Assembly (NCBI GenBank): GCA_009602725.1
Contig: WELB01000185.1
Location: 40,552-60,454 of the forward strand
DNA: 19,903 bases
Origin: Spirogloea muscicola
Lineage: Eukaryota; Streptophyta; Zygnematophyceae; Spirogloeales; Spirogloeaceae
Direction: 5' to 3'
Under the pieces are notes generated by a model, which was not told the origin of the DNA, did no database searches, and saw only the letters and a program-made list of their open reading frames with translations. Of this stretch, positions 1-9,180 are shown piece by piece. How positions within the stretch are numbered: position 1 is the first letter of the stretch; every line of letters begins with the position of its first letter. The position numbers were made by a program, and so were the translations under genes.

Positions 1-2
1 GG

Positions 3-928
3 GCCGCTGCTGCCGAGGCCGAGGCGGCGCGGCGGCACGCCGAGAAGACCGCGGCAGGCGTCGCTCAAGCGGCGCGGCTGCGGGCTGAAGCCGACGGCGC
101 TGCCCAGGCTGCGGCGGCCATGCAGTCCAGGTGCAGCTTCTTGACCATGGCTGCCAGGCGCCTCAGCTCGTGACAGCGATTGCGCAACCTGACCAGCGCC
201 ACTTGGCCATGGCCGTGGCCACTGCCACCGGCATCGCCGGCTGGACAGCGCGCAGCGACAGGTGGAGGAGATGCACCAGGCTCTCAGCATGAGCCAGGCC
301 GCAGCAGGCATCCAGGCCGACAGTCTGCAGCATGCCGAGCAGGAGGTAAGGGCTTTGAGAAGAAATTACTGAAGCTGATAGTAATGAGTAACTTAATTTA
401 CATGGATGAGAAGCAATTGCTAGTGCTGGCCTTCATACTGATTCAGCGGCGGCCGTTGTCATTGGTGGCGCGAAGGTGGATGCGCTGGCGGATGAGGCGG
501 AGTTCTTCACCAGCGTCCTCAGTGAGCTCACATCGACGCTCGATCGATATAGCTATGTACTCACCCATTGCCCCGGGGTGAGGCTCTTGCCACTGCCTCG
601 CCTTGGCAGCGTTACCAGCTATCAGCTCCACGGTCTCACCAAGCTCTAGTAGCGTCTAAGGGCTGCACTGTGGCCAAAGTGGACTTGGACGTAACCCTAA
701 ACCCTAAGCCTAACCCTGACCTAAACCCTTGCCCTAAACCCTGACCCCAGACCATAATCCTCTCTTTCTCCTGACTCTTATGCCATCTTGGGCCTACTTG
801 CCTTAATCTCTGCTCTTACTATCTAACCTCCAACAATCTTGCTTTGGTGGCATCTGCAGGTGCCCCAGCTGCTGGTTACAATCAAGCAGGAATTGGCTAA
901 TCGTCTCCTCGCCACCAGCCCAACTTGA
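3..928 (+). CDS. C-terminal part of an unidentified coiled-coil protein, four exons
   Basis: Four exons join in phase: 3-130 (5' end outside the window), 249-345, 476-577 and 860-928, ending in TGA. Donors are GTGCAG, GTAAGG and GTGAGG; acceptors are ACAG, GAAG and TGCAG. The joined protein is Ala/Glu/Gln/Arg-rich with heptad-like spacing, so a coiled coil is likely. It runs from AEAEAARRHAEKTAAG through QVEEMHQALSMSQAAAG and VDALADEAEFFTSVLSEL to LLVTIKQELANRLLATSPT. The last stretch looks like a conserved globular or helical tail. I do not recognise the family; a cytoskeletal, ciliary or centrosomal protein would be plausible but is inference. The acceptor at 475/476 (AAG) is unusual and was chosen because it keeps phase. 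The third intron (578-859) holds a telomere-like array. Confidence 0.5.
690..760. repeat. Degenerate CCCTAAA telomere-like array inside an intron
   Basis: Repeated variants of CCCTAAACCCTAAGCC, CCTGACC and CCCTTGCCCTAAACC are visible on the + strand. The unit matches the plant-type telomere repeat, C-rich strand. It lies in the third intron of the coiled-coil gene and is too degenerate to be a functional telomere. Confidence 0.75.
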
Positions 929-1745
929 AGAGCGAGCCGCATGGTCTGGTGTTGCTGCTGCATCCGCCTGCTCGCACCCATTTGCTGTGTGTCAGACACT
1001 TTTTTATCTTCTTCCTTTGGCTCTTCAATGGCGTCATGTACGCTGCGTTGATTATGCCCCACAGCTGCGTGGAGTCACAGAAATGGGACTTCTGCATACA
1101 TGGGCTCCCTGTGCCATGTGTTATGAAGCAGCGCAAGAAGAAGCTCACTAGGAGCGAGTCAGAGATAAACAGATATCAGAGTATAAACAGATCACTGCTT
1201 CTCCTAAGCACAATCATAAGACTCAGGACAATGCAATTGCAACGCTCCACAGAAGGAACCAGCTGGAGAAGCAGCTCACGAGAGCGAATCTAGTAATTTC
1301 TGATTGTTCCTAAGCACTGCCATGACACTCAGGACAACCGAGTTGCAAGGCTCCACACCCACATTTGTGAAGCTGCTGGTCAGACTTGTTCCTCACTTGA
1401 GGGTCTGCCACTGCGCAGTTGTTGAGGTACAAAGTCATGGCAGATGCATTGCACACAAGCTCGACAAGGCTCACACACCGAGGCCTGCACTACTCCACCA
1501 GAAGCTGGCTCGTGGCGCAGCGTGTGCGGTTCAGGACTAAAGTGCATCTGATCCAACTTGCCACCTTCTTGCTTGCGGTGCACCCATGGCATGGGACATG
1601 CCTCCACAAGTTGGATGCTGGCATATGCTGATAACGCCACACCTTCCTGTTTTAGGAGCTGCGGTTACTCTCCATGGATACGCCTTCGAGGCGGCTTACT
1701 CCGATGCCAGTGGTCACACAAACTCATCCCTGAAAGCGCCAGCTC
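929..1745. other. Convergent intergenic region with a diverged direct repeat and coiled-coil-like relics
   Basis: This 817-bp stretch lies between the stops of the coiled-coil gene (+) and NDUFB4 (-). A 49-bp segment at 1203-1251 recurs at 1309-1357 with about 10 differences, both beginning CCTAAGCAC and ending GCTCCACA. Read in one + frame, the surroundings give hydrophilic heptad-like peptide (VRDKQISEYKQITASP, then NQLEKQLTRANL) interrupted by a TAG near 1149. This looks like a decayed duplicate exon of a coiled-coil gene. No complete gene is visible. Confidence 0.35.
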
Positions 1746-2364
1746 TTACATGAACTTCCGCAGAGGCACGCCCGCATCCTCGTCCAGCTTGTGCTGACAC
1801 GCACAAGCCAAGCGCACACAGATTAACGCTTTACTACGTGGGGGAAGGCCTCATCGGCTCAGTGGCGAGTGAGCGCTGAAGGCTGTTATGTGCAGCTCGG
1901 CCTTGCACTCAGAGCAAGCAGCAGCTAATGGCCACGTTGTGGGTCCCCACAGCAGCATGACGGCCACAACAGCTGCTGCCAAGGATTAGGGCTTAGGGTT
2001 TAGGTTAAGGGCTTAGGGTATCGGGTTTAGGGTGAAGGCCTGAAATCTAGAATATAGATTTAGGGTTGTGGTGTTGGATTTAGGATTTTAGGGTTCGGCG
2101 GAATGTGGCGACTAGAAGCATTTCAACGAGGCAAAGCCCGGCGGCGACGGGCGCGAGGTGGGCCAGCCGCTGCGGCGGTGGAGGATGCTCACGAACTCGC
2201 TGACGATCCCGCGATAGACGGCAAAGGGCACGACGAGGCCGAAGAAGATGGCCACCGGCACGGTGCGCCGGTTGAGCCGGAAGACCTGTGCGACCGCGCG
2301 GAGCCGGTCTGGTCAGAAGATGGCGACGCCACTAGAAAGCTCTGCGTTGCAGGCGGCAGCAACT

Positions 2365-2401
<37 letters not shown>

Positions 2402-2575
2402 TGGATGCTGGCGCCGCAGCGCAAGCGGTGTTGGCCATAGCCAAAGCCTAAGTCAAAGCCAAAGCCAAAGCCACCGCCGCTTGAGCTGCCGCGGCGGCGG
2501 CAGCGGCGGCACCTTCTCGAGGTTCTCGCGCGCCGTGCCCCAGTCCTCGATGTGCACGTTCTTGCGGCAGTCCAT
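1746..2575 (-). CDS. NDUFB4: Mitochondrial complex I subunit NDUFB4/B15-like, three exons
   Basis: Supernumerary membrane-arm subunit of NADH:ubiquinone oxidoreductase in the mitochondrial inner membrane; it is not catalytic. On the minus strand the exons are 2575-2513, 2285-2193 and 1793-1746, all phase 0, giving 67 residues and ending in TAA. Plant homologues (Arabidopsis At2g31490 type) are about 71 residues. The conserved IEDWGTARENLEK block (residues 9-21) is followed by FRLNRR, one hydrophobic membrane segment (about 30-45, VPVAIFFGLVVPFAVY), then RGIVSEF and the tail HKLDEDAGVPLRKFM. The tail exon matches the plant DEDAG...RKF ending, which fixes the last splice. The ATG is the first in frame, just after a GCC-repeat leader. 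Intron 1 (2286-2512) holds a (GGC)n run and CAAAGC hexamers; intron 2 (1794-2192) holds a TTTAGGG-like array. Without splicing, exon 2 would run on to a false stop at 2112. Confidence 0.9.
1985..2100. repeat. Degenerate TTTAGGG telomere-like array inside NDUFB4 intron 2
   Basis: Multiple variants of TTAGGGCTTAGGGTTTAGG are read on the + strand, with ATTTAGGG and TTTTAGGG toward the right end. The orientation is opposite to the array at 690-760. It lies wholly within the second intron of NDUFB4. Confidence 0.75.
2365..2475. repeat. GGC trinucleotide run and CAAAGC hexamers in NDUFB4 intron 1
   Basis: A near-perfect (CGG)n run occupies about 2367-2402. About 2440-2474 carries tandem AGCCAA/CAAAGC hexamers with slight variation. 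Both are intronic with respect to NDUFB4, so the long Ala or Gly/Phe peptides they can encode are not protein. Confidence 0.7.
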
Positions 2576-2582
2576 GCCGCCT

Positions 2583-2612
2583 GCGGCGGCGGCGGCGGCG
2601 GCGGCGGCGGCG
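2583..2612. repeat. GGC run in the NDUFB4 5' leader
   Basis: About ten GCG/CGG triplets lie 8 bp upstream of the NDUFB4 start codon on its own strand. On the transcript this would be a (GCC)n leader and probably non-coding, since plant homologues begin close to the chosen ATG. Confidence 0.6.
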
Positions 2613-2717
2613 TCAGAGAGGCGCCGCCGGCAACGCCAGCGACCGCCGCCGCGGCGATTCCCCGCGTCCGAGGCAATGAGGAGGGCGCGGCAGAGGTGGC
2701 TCACCTCCCATGGCGCC

Positions 2718-2839
2718 GGGTTTAGGGTTAGGACTTGGAGATTAGGGTCAGGGTCCACAGCCGCCGCCGCCGCCACCGCCGCCGCCGCCGCCCACCCCGC
2801 GCCGCGAATGCCGCCGGGCTTCGCGTCAACGAAACCCTA
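2718..2839. promoter_or_regulatory. Telomere-box-like motifs upstream of NDUFB4
   Basis: GGGTTTAGGGTTAGG begins at about 2718, diverged AGGGTCAGGG lies near 2746-2755, and a clean AAACCCTAA sits at 2831-2839. In plants AAACCCTAA (telo-box) is a known promoter element of housekeeping genes. Here the motifs lie 140-260 bp upstream of the NDUFB4 ATG. A role in transcription is inference; they could equally be telomere-like debris. Confidence 0.4.
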
Positions 2840-2972
2840 ACTCCGGCGTCAGCACACCTGTGGGCGAGCATGGCGGCTGACGCAGCGTCAGGGGCCGGGA
2901 CAGCGACGGACGGAACGGCGCGGGACCTCACACGCCGTCGGACGTCGCGGAGCTGGACCGAGCGATCCGCGT

Positions 2973-3240
2973 GCCACGTGGCAGCCGCGCAGGCGGGCGG
3001 GGCCTGCCCTCGTGGCCCCGCCGAGCGCTGTCAGCATGACGCGTGCTGATTCACCTGTACTCCTATTCACACCCGCGCATTTTGCAAGCTTAGGAAAAAC
3101 GATTGTCGATTTCAGTTTTAGAGACGGCGTCGTTGTGGCGTTTCAAACCATCTGGAAATGAAGGGTGTGGTTTTTGGAGGTACACGTGGAGATTCTGACA
3201 GGCCGTGTGAAAAGGGCCTTCTCGAAGGTCTACCACGTGG
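2973..3240. promoter_or_regulatory. Three G-box (CACGTG) motifs between NDUFB4 and L2HGDH
   Basis: GCCACGTGGC, a 10-bp palindrome, is at 2973-2982. CACGTG recurs at 3183-3188, and CCACGTGG is at 3233-3240. CACGTG is the core site of plant bZIP and bHLH factors. The clustering in the divergent region between two mitochondrial-metabolism genes suggests a shared promoter, though CACGTG is not rare in GC-rich DNA. Confidence 0.4.
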
Positions 3241-3300
3241 GCTCTGAGAGACGACGGGCGGTGAGTGGCAGGGGCGGAGCGAGATGATGAAAGGGGGGGG

Positions 3301-3588
<288 letters not shown>

Positions 3589-3620
3589 AGGTGGTGGGGC
3601 GAGAGAGCGAGCAAAACCAG

Positions 3621-3672
3621 AGAAGGGGTTGTGCTGGGAGGGGCTGAGAAGGGGTTGTGCTGGGAGGGATTG
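3621..3672 (+). repeat. Two tandem 26-bp units in the L2HGDH leader
   Basis: The unit starts AGAAGGGGTTGTGCTGGGAG and occurs at 3621-3646 and 3647-3672 with two differences near the end. It lies between the GA tract and the L2HGDH start. Confidence 0.8.
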
Positions 3673-3792
3673 AGAAGAGGCAGGTCAAAGCGGTGGCGGA
3701 GAGGGTGATCGCGAGTAGGGAGAGGGAGGAGAGTGAACCCCAGCACTGCGGTGCCGCCAGCTTCGGTGGTCTCGCTCAGCTCGTCGGTGGCA

Positions 3793-6011
3793 ATGGGCGG
3801 CGGCAGCGAGGAGCGGGTGGACTGCGCCGTCATCGGCGCCGGCGTCGTCGGCCTCGCCGTCGCCAGGTGCGCTGGCGCTGCCGCCACCAAGCCCAGCAGC
3901 AGTCGGCAACTTTGCCGTGCAGCCCTCCTCCTGCCGGCGCCGACCCGGCATCGCCGTAGCGCCGCAGGAGCCTGGCGCTGGCGGGGCGCGGCGTTGTGGT
4001 GCTGGACGCCGGCGGCGCAGTCGGCACGGGCGCGAGCTCGCGCAACAGCGAGATCATCCACGCGGGCATGTACTACCGCCCCGGCAGCCTCAAGGTCCCG
4101 CCTCTCACTCCCTCCTCCCTCCTTCCTCCCCCTTTGCAACGAGCTCATGGGTTGCACTAGAAAGCTGGTCGAGCCAGGCCCTCCATCACTCAACACACAC
4201 TCCATTCCTCCCTCCTCCCTCCCTCCTCCCTCCCTCCTCACCCAACTGCCCTGCTCCTCCATCTACCACAGTCCTTTGCCATGCTTCTGACTCCGTCCTC
4301 TCTAGACCACCCTCCGACCCTCCTTTCTCCTCTCCTCGCTTTCCCTCGTTCCGACGAGCAGCTGCAATGACAGTGGCGGTGCCGGACGATGGGCGCAGGC
4401 TGAGCTCTGCCGCGAAGGCCGGCGGCTGCTCTACGACTACTGCCGGGAGCGCGGCGTGGACTACTGCGCGGCGGGGAAGCTAATCGTGGCAACGGGCGAG
4501 GCCGAGGTGCCGGTGCTGGAGCGGCTGGCGGCGACCGGCGAGGCCAACGGCGCGCCGGGCCTGCGCATGCTGGGAGCCCACGAGGCGGTGGAGCTCGAGC
4601 CGGCGCTGCGGTGCGTAGCGGCGCTGCACTCGCCGTGGACGGGCGTGGTCGACTCCGCCGGCCTCATGCGCTCCTTCCAGGTGGGCATCCGCTGGCCAGG
4701 CTTTGAGAAGGCAGGAGGGCAAGGAGGGAGGGCAGTAACGGAGGTGGGGAGCGGAGAGAGGGCAGAGGAGGGAGTAGGGCAGAAGGAGGGAAGGGGGAGG
4801 AGGGAGGGTAGAGGGAAGGAGTGGGGGAGAGGAGGTGAGGAGAGACAGAGGAGAGAGGATGGGTGCCCACTGCTGAGCCTTGCACTCCAAGCCCTGATGC
4901 AATGCTACCTGGTTTGCCCAAATCTGTAAGGCAGGACTTCTCTATGCTTAAGTCCTCAAACAACCCATTTGAAGCCCGCTACTCTAACTAATGAACTGAC
5001 TCCGTCAGTGAGTTAGTGAGAACTTACTCAATGAGAACTGACTCATTTAAGTGACTCAGTGATCACTGACTCAATGCTGTGCAGCGCGATGCCGAGAGCC
5101 GCGGTGCCGAGGTGCGGCTGCGCACGCTCGTCACAGGCGGCGCAGCGACTCCGGAAGGCGTCCGTCTGGAGACCGCGGCGGCGGAGCAGCCGCAGGAGGG
5201 CACGGAGGAGACGTCCGAGGGCCTCACCGCCGGCACGCCGCTGCTGGCCTCCATGGTCGTCAACGCCGCCGGCCTCGACGCCACGCTTGTGGCCGCTCGC
5301 ATCGCCGGCCTGGACTCCCGGTGCGCAGACAAACGGATGTATACAGAAGTGTAATAACATTCAATCTATTCAGAATTGTCTTGTTATTGGTCTTCAATCA
5401 AAGCAGATGGCCTGTGTTCCAAAGCTTGATACGTTGTTAGCCTAACACAAGCCAGTAAAGGCAAGCTTTACCAACTAGCGATGGCTCTCGCACTTGGGAC
5501 ACAGGTCGATCCCGCGGCGTCACCTCGCCAAGGGCTGCTACTTCGAGCTGGACCCGGCGGCGCCAAACCCCAACCCCTTCTCGCGGCTTGTGTACCCCGT
5601 CCCGGAGGACGGCGGCCTCGGTGTGCACGTCACGCTCGACCTTGGCGGCCGCGTCAGGTTCGGGCCCGACGTCGAGTGGCTGCCGGCGGTAGCTGACAGT
5701 GTTGTGCCGAGGTAAACCCCCCAACTCCCTCCCCCCTCCCTCCTCCCTCCTCCCACCACTTACTCCAGTCTTCACTTCCCTCCCTCCTTCCACAGGAGTA
5801 CTGGGATGTGTACTGGGTATTGGATCATGTAGTGGTTAAGTACAAAGGCAAGCACATCAACAGGTGTACATCAAATGCTGCTAATCTGACACGCTCAGTA
5901 ACCACGAGTCACCGCGTGGAGGTCGCTAACTGATGCTCGAATACCGGCAATCGACAAGCCCTTGTGCCACCAGCTAAAGCTTGACCAGCTTTGTGGTGCA
6001 AAGCCTGAGCT

Positions 6012-6048
<37 letters not shown>

Positions 6049-6477
6049 CCGACCTCGTTGACGTAATTACAGCCGCGCCGCTGCTGCACAGGTACGACTA
6101 CACAATTGATCCAAGGCGCGCTGACAGCTTCTACACGCGCATCCGCAAGTACTACCCGGACCTGCCGGATGGCGCGTTGCGGCCTGCGTACGCAGGCATC
6201 CGTGTGAAGCTGTCTGCCCCCGGCGACGGCCCTGCCGACTTCGTGATACAGGTGCGGTGCGGCGGGCCGGCTCTGCTGGCCAGCCGCAGCCTCACATCTG
6301 CGGTGGCCCTCACGATAGTCGCTTGCTTGGCTGCAGAGCGAGGCGGAGCACGGCGTGCACGGCCTCGTGAACCTCTATGGCTTCGAGTCACCGGGCCTCA
6401 CGTCATGCCTGGCTACGGCGGAGGCTGTCAGGCGCGCGCTGCTGAGCACTCCATCCTCCATTCCCGCTCGTCTCTGA
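3793..6477 (+). CDS. L2HGDH: L-2-hydroxyglutarate dehydrogenase (FAD-dependent), seven exons
   Basis: Oxidises L-2-hydroxyglutarate to 2-oxoglutarate, a metabolite-repair reaction that is mitochondrial in plants and animals. Exons 3793-3866, 3968-4094, 4399-4680, 5085-5320, 5505-5711, 6092-6251 and 6337-6477 join in phase to 408 residues (TGA stop). The FAD-binding Rossmann motif [13 protein letters not shown] has its GxGxxG at residues 15-20. [14 protein letters not shown] (48-61) is the family signature after the second strand. [14 protein letters not shown] lies at 273-286 and [11 protein letters not shown] at 381-391. The [11 protein letters not shown] and [12 protein letters not shown] blocks match plant homologues closely. 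The start is the first ATG directly before the Rossmann strand; no obvious mitochondrial presequence precedes it, so an upstream exon or a non-mitochondrial form is possible. Intron 3 is purine-rich, and intron 5 holds a LINE end and a hexamer repeat. Confidence 0.94.
4095..4398 (+). other. L2HGDH intron 2: pyrimidine-rich, with a possible LINE scrap
   Basis: The intron is dominated by CTCCCT-type repeats (4105-4250). At 4152-4175 a 24-bp stretch (TTGCACTAGAAAGCTGG...) matches LINE copy C near 17151 at about 21 of 24 positions. It is too short to call firmly. Confidence 0.4.
4690..4862. repeat. Purine-rich GGGAGG low-complexity tract in L2HGDH intron 3
   Basis: An almost uninterrupted run of G and A (GGAGGG, GAGAGG, GGAAGG variants) on the coding strand of intron 3. 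No gene or structured element is visible in it. Confidence 0.75.
4984..5076. repeat. Degenerate TGACTCA-like repeats before L2HGDH exon 4
   Basis: Variants of ACTGACTCA, GTGACTCAGTG and TCAGTGAGTTAGTGAG recur on both strands just upstream of the exon 4 acceptor (5084/5085). It reads as a decayed short tandem repeat with partial inverted symmetry. Confidence 0.5.
5838..6002 (-). mobile_element. LINE 3' end, copy D, in L2HGDH intron 5
   Basis: Read on the minus strand, [16 protein letters not shown] is followed, after a 1-base frame change, by [14 protein letters not shown] and TGA (5897-5895). The 3' tail ends GATGTGCTTGCCTTTGTAC. The DNA aligns through both coding and tail parts with copy C (17150-17310). 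It is 5'-truncated and antisense to L2HGDH. Confidence 0.75.
6013..6048. repeat. (GAGCCT)6 tandem hexamer
   Basis: Six exact GAGCCT units, with a variant unit GAGCTT just before. The array abuts the 5' end of LINE copy D inside L2HGDH intron 5. Confidence 0.95.
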
Positions 6478-7559
6478 GCGCCGTCTGCATCCACTAGGCC
6501 AGCGAGACAAAGCCTAATGTCTGCCCAGGGCTATCGCTCATGTCTTTAGCCTCAGCAACTTGGTTTGCTTTACTGCCATGGCGGCATAACCGCTATGGTG
6601 CATTACGTGGCTGCAGCTTCAGATCCAGAATGGACAAGCTCTTGACTTTCAAGACTCCCAGATTTATTATGTACGTAATACATCACATACAGGCTCAACA
6701 TCATATCTCCTGTATAGCACACAGTTGTGGCCTTCATCGACTTCATTCCGGTTTGGGATTTGTTGACAAACAATTCATGTATAGTCTGAGAGTCACTGAC
6801 AAATCAGTCAAATATATATTGCGTGGCAAGTTGCTGCAATCTGTATGAACAGGAAAGTCTTCATTTCTCAAAATAGCCAGTCAGCTGTCTTACACACAGC
6901 CGGAGGGGTGAAGGTCTTCCGACTTATTGATGACAATATTTTATGGCAGAATACGCTGGCCAGTTGACCAGCCGATTCTCTAATAAGTATTGGCTTGGCC
7001 AGATGCATATACTCAAGTGAGAGGCGCCACGACTAGCTCTGCAATACACTTCTGCAAGTCTGCAAGGTTGGCAGTTTGGCTGGAACATGCAGAGATAGCA
7101 TCTCCTGGGCCAGCCGCAGCCAGCGGCGGCCAGTGGTCTCTTCTAGGCTGCAACTGCCGAGCTGGGGAGCTAAGTATCTGATTTTACCTACATCTAGGAT
7201 GCCGATGATGTAAGTTGTGCATGGAGCTCATGGGTATACAGCCATAATACTTCACAAGCAAAAAGTGCCGAGAGGCAGCGGCCACAATGGGCTTTTTCCT
7301 CAGATTTGTATGCACGGCGACAACCGGCGCCGCTTGGTGCAATGCTGCAGCGGCGGCTGCAGCACCTCTGAGCTGTCGTCCGAGGACTGCAGCAGGGAGG
7401 GAGAGAAAGGTGTGAGAAAGCGTCAGGCTGAGTGTGCACTCCTGATTGATTGCAGCAGGAAGGCACAGTAAGGCCACTGGAGGAGGAAGAGGTAGCACTG
7501 GAGGATGACAAAGAGGTAGAAGAAGAGCAAGGGAAGAGGGGAAGAGGGGAAGTGAGGGG
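6478..7559. other. Intergenic region after L2HGDH
   Basis: No conserved coding segment, RNA gene or recognised repeat was seen. The 6480-6960 part is richer in A/T than its surroundings and should include the L2HGDH 3' UTR. No clear polyadenylation signal was identified. Confidence 0.5.
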
Positions 7560-7729
7560 AAGAGAGGGTGAGAGGGTGAGAGGGAGAGAGGGGGAGAGGG
7601 AGAGGGAGAGGGAGAGAGGGGGAGAGAGAGAGGGAGAGGGAGAGAGAGTAGAGCGAGCGACAGAGAGCGAGCGAGAGAGCGCGAGATAGAGAGCTCGAGA
7701 GAGAGTGCGCGAGAGAGAGAGAGCGAGAG

Positions 7730-7823
<94 letters not shown>

Positions 7824-7835
7824 GGAGAGAGGGAG
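7560..7835. repeat. GA-rich tract with pure (GA)n core upstream of the kinase
   Basis: GGGAGAGGGAGA-type sequence passes into GAGCGAGAGAGC and then a pure (GA)n run at about 7730-7820. It ends about 90-100 bp before the kinase ATG. Orientation and placement mirror the GA tract before L2HGDH. Confidence 0.9.
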
Positions 7836-7922
7836 GGAGAGAGAGGCAGCGATCGCGAGGAAGAGAGGGCGAGAAGAGGGAGACGAGGTCGGAGAAGAAG
7901 CGAGAAGGGGGGTGGGAGGGAC

Positions 7923-9179
7923 ATGGGGTGCACGCTGTCCGGCCTGAGCGCCTTCTACGACGCCGTCGGAGGCGGTGGCGCGGGCGCGGGCGCCGGCGGC
8001 GAGCTGTTCGTGGGCGACCGCCGCTTCCGGGTGGTGCGCCAGCTGGGCGAAGGCGGCTACGCCGTCGTCTACCTCGTGCGCGAGGTGGACGCCGGCCGCC
8101 CCGGCCGTGCGCCGCCGTCCGCCGCCGGCGATGGGTCTCCGGTGCCGTTGCCGCCGCCGCCCCACTTCGTGGCAGGTGAGAGGGCGAGCCAGTGTCGGCC
8201 GCCCACCTCCCTCCTCCTTCAGGACGAGGCAATGGAGAGTGTACTTAGCCTGAGTGGCTACGTACAAAGGCAAAGCAGATCGACAGATGCACATCGCCTG
8301 CTACTGAGCTGACCCGCTCAGGAGCCACGAGTCGGCACATCGAGGTCGCTAGCTGATACTCGAGGAGGTAGGAGTCATGCCGGCGTCATGAAGCATTACT
8401 TCGTGCTTTTCAGGCTCTTCGGTACTTCGGGATCTTGTACAATTTTTTGGGCTGGCCTCTCACAGCCAATGCGTTAAATTGGAAAAACGTTTCTCCGTCA
8501 GTCAATCACCTTCTACCTCCCTCCTCTATGCAATGCGGAGCTCGCTGAGTCGCCCCGAGTCCTTGCAGACGATGGAATGTACGCTGTCAAGAAGGTGCTG
8601 GTGCAGTCGGAGGAGCAGCTCGCACTCGTGCGCGCCGAGGTGGCCGCCATGCGCCGCTTCGCGCACCCCAACATCCTGCCTCTCCTCGATCACTCCATCA
8701 TCCCGGTCAAGGTCTGGCCACCAAACCCCTTCTTCGATCCCTCCCTCCTCTGCTCCCTGCCTCCTCTCGTCCAGCCCTCCACCATCTGCGCGCGTGGAAG
8801 CCCACTTTGCTCGCTCTCGTACCAAGCCCAGCGGCATCAGTCACAGCCACGCCATGCTCGGTGCTTTTGACGTCGACCCCAGAACCCACCGAAACAGAAG
8901 CAACACATTTGATCGAAGCCTCTATCAAAGTATAGCGTATCGAAGCCGAAGGGGAGCGAGCTGGCAGCTACCCTCCCTCCTTCGCGAGCGCTCCGCGCTC
9001 GATGGGGTCTGGCCAGGCTCCTGATCTCATCCACTATCCCCCCCCCCCCCCCTCCTTCCTCCCTCCTCTCCTTGCGGCTGCAGCCCAAGAACCCCGGCGC
9101 TGGGGGGCCCAGTCAGGAGGCGTACCTGCTGTTCCCGGTGCACCGCGGCGGCACGCTCGCTGAGCGCCTCGAGCGCATG
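7923..9179 (+). CDS. STK16: STK16/MPSK1-like protein kinase, N-terminal lobe only (three exons, broken at N)
   Basis: Ser/Thr kinase of the NAK/STK16 group; animal STK16 is acylated at its N-terminus and acts at the Golgi. Exons 7923-8175, 8569-8711 and 9084-9179 join in phase to 164 residues. MGCTLSG suggests N-myristoylation at Gly2 and palmitoylation at Cys3. The glycine loop LGEGGYAVVYLV is at 41-52, the ATP lysine is in YAVKKVL (Lys92), the alpha-C glutamate is in RAEVAAM (Glu108), and FAHPNILPLLDH spans 115-126. EAYLLFPVHRGGTLAERLERM (144-164) matches the STK16 EAWLLLPFFKRGTL block. A Pro/Ala-rich insertion (about 54-84) sits between strands 2 and 3. The HRD and DFG motifs are absent: the frame reaches an N at 9180 and no convincing kinase sequence follows. 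Intron 1 holds two mobile-element relics. Confidence 0.85.
8255..8375 (-). mobile_element. LINE 3' end, copy E, in kinase intron 1
   Basis: On the minus strand VSASDLDVPTRGS is followed by TGA (8320-8318) and then GCGGGTCAGCTC. The tail ends in CTTTGCCTTTGTAC. The pattern is the same as copies C and D, with a diverged terminal peptide. It is antisense to the kinase gene. Confidence 0.7.
8400..8478 (-). mobile_element. Hairpin short element, diverged copy, kinase intron 1
   Basis: On the minus strand it reads TTGGCTGTGAGAGGCCAGCCC followed by an A-run, TTGTACAAG and, further on, CCTGAAAAGCACGAA. The GGCTG...CAGCC hairpin and the A-rich follower match the family copies at 18401-18476 and 19731-19800. 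It sits just downstream (+ direction) of LINE copy E. Confidence 0.5.
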
Positions 9180-9180
9180 N
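9180..9180. other. N at a probable assembly join inside the kinase gene
   Basis: A single N interrupts the kinase frame after GCGCATG. Left of it the + strand encodes the kinase N-lobe. Right of it the + strand gives an Arg-rich implausible peptide, while the minus strand gives a more natural Ser/Ala/Pro-rich peptide. This suggests a gap or a reversed contig. Confidence 0.6.

Noticed and set aside
690-2100. A true telomere or chromosome end
   Set aside because: The arrays are degenerate, internal, in opposite orientations, and lie inside introns.
2103-2840. Long + strand frame with poly-Ala and SQSQSQ peptide
   Set aside because: It is the shadow of the NDUFB4 gene and its GGC/CAAAGC repeats on the opposite strand; conservation is only on the minus strand.
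2880-3049. ATG-initiated + frame in the divergent promoter region
   Set aside because: The peptide is arginine/alanine-rich without conserved features and matches GC-rich composition; it overlaps promoter motifs.
4152-4175. A seventh LINE copy in L2HGDH intron 2
   Set aside because: Only 24 bp matches copy C, about 21 positions; too short to separate from chance without a search.
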